Below, piece after piece: positions 19,004-27,279 of a stretch of 64,000 nucleotides of DNA. Location of the stretch: positions 310,001 through 374,000 of the forward strand of contig NZ_JAHKRS010000002.1 of assembly GCF_018863235.1 (NCBI RefSeq), written 5' to 3'. Each line of letters begins with the position of its first letter. Within the stretch, counting starts at the first letter, position 1. Position numbers and translations under genes: made by a program. The notes under the pieces were generated by a model, which was not told the DNA's origin, searched no databases, and saw nothing but the letters and a program-made list of their open reading frames with translations. The DNA comes from Pseudomaricurvus albidus (lineage in GTDB: Bacteria; Pseudomonadota; Gammaproteobacteria; Pseudomonadales; Cellvibrionaceae).

Positions 19004-19450
19004 ATGAATTATCTGTTTCTTCTGGCGGCAGTCATCGCCGGTGCTATGCTTCCGATACAGGGCGCGCTCAATTCTCGGCTGGGCGGTTCTCTCGATCATC
19101 CCATGCAGGCCACCATAGTCTCCTATCTCGGCGGTATTATGTTTTGCCTGGTGGCCTTGTTGATTTTTCATCGGGAGTGGCCTGATGCGCGCAAACTGGC
19201 AGGGATGGACTGGTATTTCTATTGTGGTGGTTTCCTTGGCGCGATATTCGTCAGTGGAATGTTGCTGCTGATGCCCAGGATTGGCGTCACCAATATGCTG
19301 GCGGCGGCCATTGTCGGACAGTTGCTGATGTCGGTTTTGCTGGACCATATTGGCGGATTTGGCAATCCTGTATTCAAGGTCACCTACACCCGTATGGCCG
19401 GCATTGCCTTGTTATTGGGAGGGTTGTACTTGATTCAGCGGGGTGATTGA
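19004..19450 (+). CDS. YdcZ-type (DUF606) small DMT transporter
   Basis: A 148-aa inner-membrane protein with about five hydrophobic segments. It has the DUF606/YdcZ signature: PIQGALNSRLGG near the N-terminus, SYLGGIMFCLV, and AAAIVGQLLMSVLLDHIGGFG. This corresponds to half of a drug/metabolite transporter and probably works as a dimer; the substrate is unknown. GAGG lies just before the ATG. cbpA follows 42 bases downstream on the same strand and may share the transcript, though the functions are unrelated. Confidence 0.8.
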   Translation: MNYLFLLAAVIAGAMLPIQGALNSRLGGSLDHPMQATIVSYLGGIMFCLVALLIFHREWPDARKLAGMDWYFYCGGFLGAIFVSGMLLLMPRIGVTNMLAAAIVGQLLMSVLLDHIGGFGNPVFKVTYTRMAGIALLLGGLYLIQRGD

Positions 19451-19492
19451 TCGCTGCTGTAGTGAGTGTTTTCGCGGGTTCTGGGAGAAAGC

Positions 19493-20455
19493 ATGGAATT
19501 TAAAGATTATTACAAAATTTTAGGCGTTGACGAAAATGCGGATAACAAGACCATTAAGTCCGCGTATCGCAAACTGGCTCGTAAATACCACCCGGACATG
19601 AACTCGGAAGAAGGAGCGGAGGACAAGTTTAAGGAAGTTGCCGAAGCGTATGAAGTTCTGAAGGATGAGGCCAAAAGGGCAGAATTTGATGAGCTGCGCC
19701 GCTATGGTCATTTCGCCGGTAATGGGTTTGAGCCTCCGCCCGGATGGCAGCAGGCGCACGGTTCGCGGCGGCAGGGAGAGGCTCAGTTTGGCAGCGATTT
19801 TTCCGAATTCTTCAATTCCATGTTTGGTGGCGGCAGTCATGAATTCGATTTTCGCGGTCAGACGCGGCAGCAACAGAGCCGGGGTCGGGATGTGGAAATA
19901 GAAATGCCTGTGTTTCTCGAAGAGACTCTCAACGATAAGCAGAAAACCGTGGAGTATCAGTTGTCTGAATTTGACGGTCGCCAGGTCAAACCCGTCAAAA
20001 AACATCTTCGAGTAACCATCCCGCAAGGTGTCACCGAAGGAGAGCGCATCCGCGTCAAGGGGCAGGGAGAGCCAGCAATGGGCGGCGGCATTCCTGGCGA
20101 TTTGTATTTACACATTCGTCTGGTTCCGCACCCTCTGTTTGATGTGCAGGGGCGTAATCTGGTGGTGACTTTGCCGGTCGCTCCCTGGGAGGCGGCTTTG
20201 GGTGCCAAGGTCACAGTGCCAACATTAGAGGGCGATATTAAATTAACGATTAAACCCAATAGCCAGGCGGGTAATAAGCTGCGTATTAAGGGAAAAGGCC
20301 TGAAACGCAAGGGGTCTGGCGAAGCTGGGGATCTGTTGGCGGTAATAAAAGTGGTTATGCCCCCGGGGGGCAATAAAGAGACTCAGGCGTTGTGGGAAAA
20401 ACTGTCTGAATCCGCTGCGTTTGATCCCAGATCTGAGTGGAGTAATGCATCATGA
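19493..20455 (+). CDS. cbpA: CbpA-like DnaJ-type co-chaperone
   Basis: A 320-aa type-II J protein. The J domain is residues 1-70, with the HPD motif in LARKYHPDMN. A linker with glycine and glutamine follows, then two C-terminal beta domains (PQGVTEGERIRVKGQGEP, LPVAPWEAALGAKVTVPTL). There is no cysteine-rich zinc domain, which separates CbpA from DnaJ. It stimulates DnaK and, in E. coli, binds curved DNA in stationary phase. The start is the ATG after GGGAGAAA; a longer frame adds nine residues. It overlaps cbpM by four bases. Confidence 0.9.
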   Translation: MEFKDYYKILGVDENADNKTIKSAYRKLARKYHPDMNSEEGAEDKFKEVAEAYEVLKDEAKRAEFDELRRYGHFAGNGFEPPPGWQQAHGSRRQGEAQFGSDFSEFFNSMFGGGSHEFDFRGQTRQQQSRGRDVEIEMPVFLEETLNDKQKTVEYQLSEFDGRQVKPVKKHLRVTIPQGVTEGERIRVKGQGEPAMGGGIPGDLYLHIRLVPHPLFDVQGRNLVVTLPVAPWEAALGAKVTVPTLEGDIKLTIKPNSQAGNKLRIKGKGLKRKGSGEAGDLLAVIKVVMPPGGNKETQALWEKLSESAAFDPRSEWSNAS

Positions 20456-20769
20456 CACAGAGAGCCCTTACCGTTACCGTAACTGAGTTGTCTGTCAGTG
20501 ACCTATGCCAATTAGAGCATATCGAAGAGCATGTGGTGGCAGAGGTTGTTGAGCACGGTATTGCCGAGCCGTTGGCCGGTGAAGCGATTGACGAATGGGT
20601 GTTTGATGGCACATCGGCCCACTGGATAAAAAAAGCCGTTCGCCTGCATCAGGATCTCGAAATTGACTGGATCGCCGTATCGTTGGTGATAGACTTGATG
20701 CAGCAAAAAGAACTGCTTGAGCAGGAGAATGAACGCTTCCGAATCCAGCTTGGCAGGTTTATGGACTGA
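20452..20769 (+). CDS. cbpM: CbpM-like modulator of CbpA
   Basis: A 105-aa protein of the CbpM/MerR-like modulator family. It has an N-terminal helix-turn-helix-like region (LSVSDLCQLEHIEEHVVAEVVEHGI) and a C-terminal dimerising helix (DLEIDWIAVSLVIDLMQQKELL). In E. coli, CbpM binds the J domain of CbpA and blocks its co-chaperone and DNA-binding functions. Its ATG overlaps the cbpA stop (ATGA), so the two are translationally coupled in the standard arrangement. Confidence 0.85.
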   Translation: MTQRALTVTVTELSVSDLCQLEHIEEHVVAEVVEHGIAEPLAGEAIDEWVFDGTSAHWIKKAVRLHQDLEIDWIAVSLVIDLMQQKELLEQENERFRIQLGRFMD

Positions 20770-20829
20770 TCGCCGTATCTGTATTCTGGTTGTCAGTATG
20801 AAGTCTCGGCAAAGACCAGAAAATACCCT

Positions 20830-21648
20830 ATGATGATTTATCTTGTGTTGCTGTTTCCCGTGGTTGGGTATGGATTGTATCGCCTGTTGCGTTACTTTCT
20901 GGATAAGCGAACACAACAGCGGCGCGAAAACCTGATAGCCGAGTCTTTTCCAGAGGCCTGGCGTCAATGGCTAATTGCCGATTTCCCTCTCTATCAAAAA
21001 CTGCCTGTCGATTTACAGCTTAAGCTGGAAGGTCATATCAAAGTATTTGTTGATGAGAAGGTCTTCGTCGGCTGTGCCGGTTTTGAAATCACCGATGAAG
21101 TCAAGGTACTGATTGCCGCGCAGGCTTGTATTTTGATTTTGAATACCGGCGACGACTACTTTCCCGGATTTGAAACCATCCTGGTCTATCCCGAAACTTA
21201 TGTGGCCAGCGAGACTCATCAGGAAGGTGTGTTACATACCAATACCGTCAGTGCCCGGGCAGGTGAGTCGTGGCATCGTGGGCCGGTCATCGTTGCCTGG
21301 GATCAGGTAGTGAGAGGTGCACAGGATGAGCGAGATGGCCACAATGTAGTGATGCATGAGTTTGCCCACAAGCTGGATGAGCAAAATCATCGTATGGATG
21401 GTTTGCCAGTACTTGCTGATCGCTCTCAATACAAGAGTTGGGCCGAAGTTCTCTCAAAGGAATATGAGCGATTGTGTCATCATCACGATGATGTAATTGA
21501 TGCCTATGGTGCGACCTCCGCCGCTGAGTTTTTTGCGGTAGTGACGGAGACATTTTTCGAAAAGCCGGCTCAGCTCAAAAAGAAACACCCGGAACTTTAT
21601 CAGCAGTTTCGTTTGTACTATCAGCTGGATCCGGTTTTGTGGCAGTAA
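20830..21648 (+). CDS. mtfA: MtfA-type zinc peptidase (M90 family)
   Basis: A 272-aa protein with one N-terminal membrane segment (residues 3-22). Its MtfA domain contains AAQACILIL, DDYFPGFETILVYP, WDQVVRGAQDERDGHNVVMHEFAHKLD (HEFAH zinc motif near residue 175) and a later conserved Glu in SAAEFFAVVTETFFE. E. coli MtfA binds the repressor Mlc and acts as an aminopeptidase. The N-terminal membrane anchor is common in pseudomonad homologues but absent from E. coli MtfA. Ends one base from the convergent M48 gene. Confidence 0.85.
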   Translation: MMIYLVLLFPVVGYGLYRLLRYFLDKRTQQRRENLIAESFPEAWRQWLIADFPLYQKLPVDLQLKLEGHIKVFVDEKVFVGCAGFEITDEVKVLIAAQACILILNTGDDYFPGFETILVYPETYVASETHQEGVLHTNTVSARAGESWHRGPVIVAWDQVVRGAQDERDGHNVVMHEFAHKLDEQNHRMDGLPVLADRSQYKSWAEVLSKEYERLCHHHDDVIDAYGATSAAEFFAVVTETFFEKPAQLKKKHPELYQQFRLYYQLDPVLWQ

Positions 21649-21649
21649 G

Positions 21650-22804
21650 CTAATTGGTATGCGGCTGAGCTTCCTTGGCAGCAGCCTGACGGAATTTGGC
21701 CATTCTCTCTTCGGTATTCGGATGTGAACTGAGAAGATTCAAAAAACGACTGGTTTTGGTGTCGCCGTGACTGTCCGGTGCTCCGTGTGAACTGGTTTCT
21801 GTACTGGCGGTTTCTTCTTTTGTAGCAGACTCTTCGTGTTCATCCTGCGGGTTGGGCTCTGCTATAGGGTTGTAGGCTTGCATCCGTGTCATGATGTTAA
21901 CGAAGTGCATGGGATCGAGCCCGTGTTCCAGCATTTTATTCAACGAGTAGTCGTCCGCCTCTGCTTCCATGTCCCGGGAATATTTTCGCTGCATAAAAAA
22001 TGCCGGTACTGCGGCGGTCCAGTCGAAGAGCGAATCTATATTGCCGGTCAGCCACACAGAAACTCCCAGAATGCCGGCACTCTGAATGATTTGACGCAGT
22101 GAGTGTCGGTAGTGAACGTGACCGATTTCATGATAGAGAATGGACAGAATCTCCAGATCATCTTTGGCGAGATCAATAAGTTCATCCGTAATGATAATGC
22201 TGCCATTAGGAAGGGCGAAAGCATTGGGGCCTATTGCGTCACCTTTGCGAAAGTGAAGCTGGTAGTCATGGCGGGTTAAGTCAGTGTCTGGCAAGCTGGA
22301 TAAAAACAGTTGGTTGATTTCTGTACGTCTCTCGGTGGGCAGCTCTGTACGGGAAAAATAAAATTCATCCAGTTGATCAAGGGAGGTGTCCGCCAGTTGA
22401 GCAGAGACTTCAGGCGAGAGTGAGTAAGCAATGTGTTTGCTGATTGACGGAATGCCATACTGTACCAATGCCACAACTGCGATACAGACAATGACGGCTG
22501 ACAGGACGATATAGCGCAGTTTCGATTCCAGTCTGTGCAGAACACTGGACTTCTTGGTTGGTGAAAACTTCCGAATCAGTGCATCAATCGCGTCATTGTT
22601 TCGGGACTCAAAAAAACAGTTGTCCGGGAAATAGATGGTTCTTGATGCGTTGCCGATACGCGAGCTGAATGTCAGTTGATCAAACTGATATTCCGGGCAG
22701 CTGACTCCGTCAATGGTGACAACCCCGGAGTCATCAACAGAAATGACTCCGCTCTGGCGGCTGGAGCTGCTGCCGTCGTAGTAGGTTCCTTGAATGGTAT
22801 TAAT
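21650..22804 (-). CDS. M48 family metallopeptidase, probable AUU start
   Basis: A membrane-anchored zinc endopeptidase with HEIGH at about residues 225-229 and a further Glu ligand in RDMEAEADDYS. The first in-frame GTG (22474) would delete the conserved N-terminus. Upstream the frame stays open and encodes IQGTYYDGSSSSR, SSRIGNASRTIYFPDNCFFE and NNDAIDALI, the beta-rich N-terminal domain usual in this family, then a membrane segment near residue 100. No ATG, GTG or TTG lies in that part. An ATT at 22804 has AAGGA seven bases upstream and gives a 384-aa protein beginning where homologues begin. It lies 20 bases after yjgN, a common neighbour. An acidic, low-complexity stretch rich in Glu, Ser and Thr (about 320-350) precedes the C-terminus. 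The start is inferred; the family is clear. Confidence 0.85.
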   Translation of the reverse strand: MNTIQGTYYDGSSSSRQSGVISVDDSGVVTIDGVSCPEYQFDQLTFSSRIGNASRTIYFPDNCFFESRNNDAIDALIRKFSPTKKSSVLHRLESKLRYIVLSAVIVCIAVVALVQYGIPSISKHIAYSLSPEVSAQLADTSLDQLDEFYFSRTELPTERRTEINQLFLSSLPDTDLTRHDYQLHFRKGDAIGPNAFALPNGSIIITDELIDLAKDDLEILSILYHEIGHVHYRHSLRQIIQSAGILGVSVWLTGNIDSLFDWTAAVPAFFMQRKYSRDMEAEADDYSLNKMLEHGLDPMHFVNIMTRMQAYNPIAEPNPQDEHEESATKEETASTETSSHGAPDSHGDTKTSRFLNLLSSHPNTEERMAKFRQAAAKEAQPHTN

Positions 22805-22824
22805 GGTAGGTTCCTTGGGTAATC

Positions 22825-24102
22825 TTAGAAAGCGACATCAATATCAAATACGTCAGCGATCTCTTCGCCAATTGCTGAACTCTCTTGTTGTTGGCTGGCC
22901 AGAAACTCATCAAAAGACGATTCCGTCTCAACGGCAGTATGCCCCAGAATCAGGCGTATGGTTCTGATGTCTGCCCAGGCCTTCAGCATGCCTAGCGACA
23001 AAATAACACAGACGGTATTGGTACTGAGAACAAAAAAAGCCCTCCCAAACGGGACGTCAGCCTTAAGCCTAAACTGGTCGTCTTTAAACGTAGTTCGACC
23101 AAAAATCAGATTGTAGCGCTTGCTTTTCATGAAGGCAGACGCAAATGGGAAAAAGATGACGGATGCGATTATCGCAATGCTGTTACTGATATCTGATCGT
23201 ATTGCTCCGATCCACAACAGGCACAGCAGGGCAGTGGCGATCAGCAGGATGCCGTAGATCCGATAAAATTCTTTCAATTGCGCTTTGTAGCGACCAGCGG
23301 CGGAACCGAAGTGAGTATTTCTTACGAGAAAGCGCATGTTGATAAAGTCAAAGTAGGGAATCAACACGAAAAACATCAGGAATAATATGCCTGATGGCCA
23401 AAAGAAATGGGGGTTGATATAGGTGGATTCTTCATCACCGTTAAACGTATCCAGGTCATCGTTCGGAAGAGAAGGATCGTTACTGTAGTCATAAAACTGT
23501 TCTTCCTCCGCCGATGTACTCTCTGCTTCCTGTAACTTCTCAGCTTGGACTTCTTCGTAAAATTGCTCGTGAGCCGTCATTCCCAGGCTGTCTTCCACAA
23601 CCTCACTGTTAAAGGGAATTGCCAGGCAAGCCAGTGACAACAGTATCAGGGACATTGGCGCCAGATAAACCCGATAGGCACCCTTGAAATCGTTGTTGAA
23701 ACGAAAGTTGATGCCGCGCCAGCGGGAGTGCCGCAGTCGGAATGACATCATAAATACCGTGATGATCGGTGAGAAGATCAGAAAGGCTGCCATCATTACA
23801 AAGTAAGCAATCAGGGCTTCCGTGGTGGGAAAACTTTCCACCAATACATAGGTGACAAACAACGCCATGGCGATCAGGCGGCTGATCAGCATGCGTTTGG
23901 GGTCGGCAGTGAACTGGAAATCTCCGCCGGCAAGCTCGGTATTGCCGTACAGATACTGGAGTTCCCGAACCTTGGCCCAGGGCGAATAGATGCCTAGGGT
24001 TACCATGTTCAGAAGTCCGTTAACAAAGCGAATGCCAAAGAATTCACCGGCAGAACCGCTGAATTTAAAGTTTTCCGTGATAGTGGTGTGGTTATCGTCC
24101 AT
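22825..24102 (-). CDS. yjgN: YjgN family (DUF898) inner-membrane protein
   Basis: A 425-aa protein with an N-terminal cytosolic start (FKFSGSAGEFFGIRFVNGLL, then NMVTLGIYSPWAKVRELQYLYGNTEL). At least six membrane segments follow, and the internal repeat recurs (FLVRNTHFGSAAGRYKAQL; TLGMLKAWADIRTIRL near the end). This is the DUF898/YjgN family, of unknown function. An acidic, mostly polar loop (about residues 180-215, rich in Glu and Asp) interrupts the protein and is probably lineage-specific. The family often sits beside an M48 peptidase, as here. Confidence 0.85.
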   Translation of the reverse strand: MDDNHTTITENFKFSGSAGEFFGIRFVNGLLNMVTLGIYSPWAKVRELQYLYGNTELAGGDFQFTADPKRMLISRLIAMALFVTYVLVESFPTTEALIAYFVMMAAFLIFSPIITVFMMSFRLRHSRWRGINFRFNNDFKGAYRVYLAPMSLILLSLACLAIPFNSEVVEDSLGMTAHEQFYEEVQAEKLQEAESTSAEEEQFYDYSNDPSLPNDDLDTFNGDEESTYINPHFFWPSGILFLMFFVLIPYFDFINMRFLVRNTHFGSAAGRYKAQLKEFYRIYGILLIATALLCLLWIGAIRSDISNSIAIIASVIFFPFASAFMKSKRYNLIFGRTTFKDDQFRLKADVPFGRAFFVLSTNTVCVILSLGMLKAWADIRTIRLILGHTAVETESSFDEFLASQQQESSAIGEEIADVFDIDVAF

Positions 24103-24141
24103 GAATCACCCGAGTAATAGCAGTAAGTAGGAAAGGGTGGT

Positions 24142-24159
24142 CTGCCCTCGCGAGGGCAG
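24142..24159. repeat. 18-bp perfect palindrome between TM2 gene and yjgN
   Basis: CTGCCCTCG-CGAGGGCAG is a perfect palindrome in the 77-base gap between the TM2 gene and yjgN. It can form a six-pair hairpin with a six-base loop. It has no T run, so it is more likely a processing or partial termination site than a full terminator; an operator is also possible. Confidence 0.6.
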
Positions 24160-24179
24160 CACTGATCAGTAAGTTCAGC

Positions 24180-24404
24180 TTACCAAGTGGTTAAGGTGTT
24201 GCCTTCTTTGTCCTTGAAAGAGCCAACGACAATAATAATCAGGTCAATAAAGGCCCATATCCCCAGGCCGCCCAGTGTCAGAATCTGGAGTACACCCGTT
24301 CCGATTTTGCCCACATAGAAGCGGTGCACGCCCAGGATCCCCAGAAAAAAGCACAACAAAAATGCTGGCAAGATTTTTTTATCCGAAACGTTGGCTTCAG
24401 ACAT
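24180..24404 (-). CDS. TM2 domain protein
   Basis: A 74-aa protein of the TM2 family: a short charged start, a first membrane helix (LPAFLLCFFLGILGVHRFYVG), a tight turn with the conserved GVHRFYVGK and a second helix (TLGGLGIWAFIDLIIIVVG), then a short tail. Function is unknown; the domain is widespread in bacteria. AAGGAAGGAG precedes the ATG at a good distance, suggesting strong translation. It is the probable first gene of a TM2-yjgN-M48 transcript. Confidence 0.85.
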   Translation of the reverse strand: MSEANVSDKKILPAFLLCFFLGILGVHRFYVGKIGTGVLQILTLGGLGIWAFIDLIIIVVGSFKDKEGNTLTTW

Positions 24405-24493
24405 AACAAACTCCTTCCTTAAGTTTTATGTTGGTTATATGCAGCAATTCCCTTAGATCTTAATTGCTTAACAAAGATTAACAGAAAGAAATG

Positions 24494-24525
24494 AAAAGAG
24501 GTAGCCCCGATGGTTGGCCTCTTTT
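24494..24525 (-). terminator. Hairpin terminator after the thioesterase gene
   Basis: AAAAGAGG and CCTCTTTT form an 8-bp stem around a 16-base loop, giving a run of T on the minus strand. It lies downstream of the thioesterase gene and upstream of the TM2 gene, both on the minus strand, so it would separate the two units. Confidence 0.55.
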
Positions 24526-24640
24526 CGGTGGGAGAAGGCCGGATTACCACAGGAAGTACAGCGGAGGTTCCAACTGTTATGTCTGTGTCTGCTTTCACTT
24601 AAGCGGTATAAGCCTTCGGTGAAAATAAGAGGCTGTTTGA

Positions 24641-24651
24641 GGGGGGGGGGG
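24641..24651 (+). repeat. Homopolymer of 11 G
   Basis: An uninterrupted run of eleven G lies 43 bases beyond the thioesterase stop codon. It is outside coding sequence. Such tracts are prone to slippage and to sequencing error. Confidence 0.9.
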
Positions 24652-24694
24652 AATGTAATTCGCTTGCAGTAAGTCTGTAACAGCGCAAGTGCTG

Positions 24695-25171
24695 TTACGA
24701 AAGGTGTGCACTCATCTCATTACCGATTTTCTCGCGCATCTGCATCAGGCGAATGGCAGAGTCGCGCATTATAATGTCTTTCTCATCGGTGGGTTTCCAT
24801 TCCGGTACGGGTACGGGATTACCTTCATCGTCAACGGCGACCATAATGGCTACGCAATGCGTAGTCAGATGTTTTTGGTCACTGGTCGGATCGCCGGCCC
24901 GAACCTGAATGCCAAGATGCATGGATGTCCGGCCGGTGTAGATCACTTTGGCTTCCACTTCCACCATATTACCGACCAGGATGGGACGCACAAATCGCAT
25001 GCCGCCGACATAAGCGGTGATGCAGTATTTACCGCTCCAGGCCGCCGCACAGCCGTAAGCCGCCAGATCGATCCATTTCATGGCAGCACCGCCATGCACT
25101 TTGCCGCCAAAGTTGACGTCGTTGGGTTCTGCTAAAAAGCGCAGTGTGAGTTGTCGCTCTGTGCCTGGCAT
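24695..25171 (-). CDS. Hotdog-fold acyl-CoA thioesterase
   Basis: A 158-aa single-hotdog protein of the YciA/BFIT-like acyl-CoA thioesterase group. Family features are RFLAEPNDVNFGGKVHGGAAMKWID (active-site N and G/H positions), then RFVRPILVGNMVEVEAKVIYTGRTS and a helix with CVAIMVAVDDEGNPVPVPEW. It hydrolyses acyl-CoA to free acid and CoA in the cytosol. The second ATG is preferred to one six codons upstream because AGGA precedes it by eight bases. Its chain-length preference cannot be read. Confidence 0.87.
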   Translation of the reverse strand: MPGTERQLTLRFLAEPNDVNFGGKVHGGAAMKWIDLAAYGCAAAWSGKYCITAYVGGMRFVRPILVGNMVEVEAKVIYTGRTSMHLGIQVRAGDPTSDQKHLTTHCVAIMVAVDDEGNPVPVPEWKPTDEKDIIMRDSAIRLMQMREKIGNEMSAHLS

Positions 25172-25260
25172 GGAATATTCCTGATGCATAAGGTGTCAGG
25201 GCAATATAAACCGATTGCTGCGGAAGGCCAAGAGCGAATAACAGACGAGACTGGGATGTT

Positions 25261-26007
25261 CTACCAGTCTACGTCATCGTCATCGAGCGTCTCCACAGCC
25301 ACTTCATGTCGAATGGGGGAGTGCAAGCCCAGCGGAGGAGGGTTGGTCGGGTCGTATTCGCCCGGCTGCCGAATTTGAATATGACTCAAAAAGTCCAGAA
25401 TGGAGGCAAAGACCTGTCGTTTATGTTCCGGGTCGGGGAGTTTCTGGTTGCCCCAGAAGGTAGTGAGGTTTATGTAGATGGCCAGCGTTAGATCTTCATT
25501 CAAGCGTGTGTAAAGATCGTGATGAAGTGTCCCGCCCAAATAGCCTGTGACTGCTTCATGCCATGTCCGGTTTTTAATCGAGTGTACTTCAATATCACTC
25601 GCTGATTTTGGATAGCAGGCAATCGCTGTGTCTTCATCCTCAAAGCACAGTTTGCCCAGATTTAAAATCGCGAGCTGCAAGTCGTTTTCTGTATAAATTT
25701 TCCCCTGAGTCGAAAAACCAAATTCAAGAGAGTGAAATAATTTGAAAGTTGTCAGGACTGAGCCTTGGATCTCAATGCTTTCAGGGGTTTGGATTTCACA
25801 AGGCCAGGAAACATCGAATAAATTAATTGGGCCATGTATATCATCCTGGCTGACGGCAACAGCTTTATTGAAGCTTGGGGCATCAATGATAAAGTTGTTG
25901 ATAGGGTCATCCGGGGCTGGCCCTTTTAAATTAACTCGTACACCGCCTAGGTCAAAACCGTAATCATGCTGTAAGGCAAAATTCATCCACTGCAATAGCA
26001 TAGTCAT
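25261..26007 (-). CDS. Uncharacterised 248-aa protein, second gene of a pair
   Basis: I do not recognise this protein. It is soluble, with no signal peptide or membrane segment. Visible features are a GFDLGGVRVNLKGPAP segment, a histidine-containing stretch (WHEAVTGYLGGTLHHDLYTR, about residues 155-175), a hydrophobic beta strand LTLAIYINLTTFW, and a strongly acidic tail ending DDDDVDW. The start overlaps the stop of the preceding gene by one base (TGATG), so the two are translationally coupled and probably act together. An immunity or partner role for the upstream protein is possible, but nothing in the sequence proves it. Confidence 0.7.
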   Translation of the reverse strand: MTMLLQWMNFALQHDYGFDLGGVRVNLKGPAPDDPINNFIIDAPSFNKAVAVSQDDIHGPINLFDVSWPCEIQTPESIEIQGSVLTTFKLFHSLEFGFSTQGKIYTENDLQLAILNLGKLCFEDEDTAIACYPKSASDIEVHSIKNRTWHEAVTGYLGGTLHHDLYTRLNEDLTLAIYINLTTFWGNQKLPDPEHKRQVFASILDFLSHIQIRQPGEYDPTNPPPLGLHSPIRHEVAVETLDDDDVDW

Positions 26008-27068
26008 CAGGCCGATACCTTAAACACATCAAAGAAGGTGGTGTTCGGTGCTTGCAGCAGTTCTTCCCGACGTTGCTGCACGCGCAGTGCCGCCTGGCTC
26101 GATGCTGTACTGCCTTGTATGGCGATAATATTGGCTGCGTCCATTTCCTGATGCATATGGGATGCGGTTTGAGGGATGATGGTAATCCACTGATCGGCCA
26201 GTTGCCCCTGACAGCGCTCGATCAGCTGCCGCAGTTGTGCCAGACTGACATGAGGAGAGCGTACGCTGAATGTGTGGTTAGGCAGTGTTTTGCCCTGACG
26301 GGCTACAATTTCAAGGGCTTGCAGTAAAGTTTTGGCGCCCTGGCCAAAGGCTTCTGTACGGTATTTTCCATGGTTGCCGCTCTGCCAGGCATCCTCAGAA
26401 CGGATTAAAATGTCCGCCAGCTCATCGGCACTGGCACTATGGTGAATACGGCTTTCAGGTGATTCCCAAACCGCTGCTTGATCCAAAATAAACTCTGGGC
26501 AGTAATAAAGGTTATAGGGACTTTTATCGTTACCCAAAGATGATTGGATGTGTTTGATGGTTTTACCAAGAGAGTAGGTATGCTGTTGCTGCAGGGCGCC
26601 GATCATAAACCGGTTTTCATCCAGTACAGTGTCTGATTTGGATGTTGATTCCCATCCGCCACTCGCTTGTGAGTGTTTAACTTTATGTAATCCCGGCCGG
26701 TCGCCATCCCCTCTTCGATTAATAGGACTGATCTGTTCGATATAAACACCGGCCCCGCGGTGGTTCTGCTCACTGCCACTCTGAAATATCCGATAATAGA
26801 CTCGCACACCGTGACCGTTAGGTTGACTGAAATCCTTGTAGTAGCGATCGGCTTCGCCGACGCAGGAGGCGGAGGTTAAATCGCCGGCGGTAGAACGTAG
26901 CTCGTCCCCGATCTTTTGTGCAATCAATTTACCCGATGCCTGGGAGGGATCGACATACTCCCGAAACGGCAGAAGTAATGCCGGATCAATATACACTGCA
27001 CGGCCTGATGCACCGCGGGTATTGGGCGCAAAATAAATATACGAATGGTATGAGGGTGTATTGGTCAT
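26007..27068 (-). CDS. Uncharacterised 353-aa protein, first gene of a pair
   Basis: Not recognised. The ATG after AAGGA (about nine bases) is preferred to a GTG 57 bases upstream. The protein is soluble without an export signal. The N-terminal third includes YHSYIYFAPNTRGASGRAVYIDP, read here as two segments. The centre has VRVYYRIFQSGSE and GAGVYIEQISPI, two beta strands that distantly recall RelE-like toxin folds, though this is a visual impression only. The C-terminal half is helical and rich in Gln and Ala. It is coupled to the following gene by a TGATG junction, forming a two-gene unit flanked by unrelated genes. Confidence 0.7.
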   Translation of the reverse strand: MTNTPSYHSYIYFAPNTRGASGRAVYIDPALLLPFREYVDPSQASGKLIAQKIGDELRSTAGDLTSASCVGEADRYYKDFSQPNGHGVRVYYRIFQSGSEQNHRGAGVYIEQISPINRRGDGDRPGLHKVKHSQASGGWESTSKSDTVLDENRFMIGALQQQHTYSLGKTIKHIQSSLGNDKSPYNLYYCPEFILDQAAVWESPESRIHHSASADELADILIRSEDAWQSGNHGKYRTEAFGQGAKTLLQALEIVARQGKTLPNHTFSVRSPHVSLAQLRQLIERCQGQLADQWITIIPQTASHMHQEMDAANIIAIQGSTASSQAALRVQQRREELLQAPNTTFFDVFKVSA

Positions 27069-27279
27069 GGTAACAATCCTTGTATCGACAGCTTCCTGGT
27101 GCACACCTGCTGCTAGTGGCGTCACTGAATGAGGAGGGATATTACTGGCTTTAATGGCGTCTGACTATGCATCCTCGGGTTTCAAATCACAATTCGCAGT
27201 GATTTAAAATCAGATACCTACTTGCGTAGGATAGGATGCATTCTTTACTCTCATGCTTTTGAATGATTCAAGAAGAACT

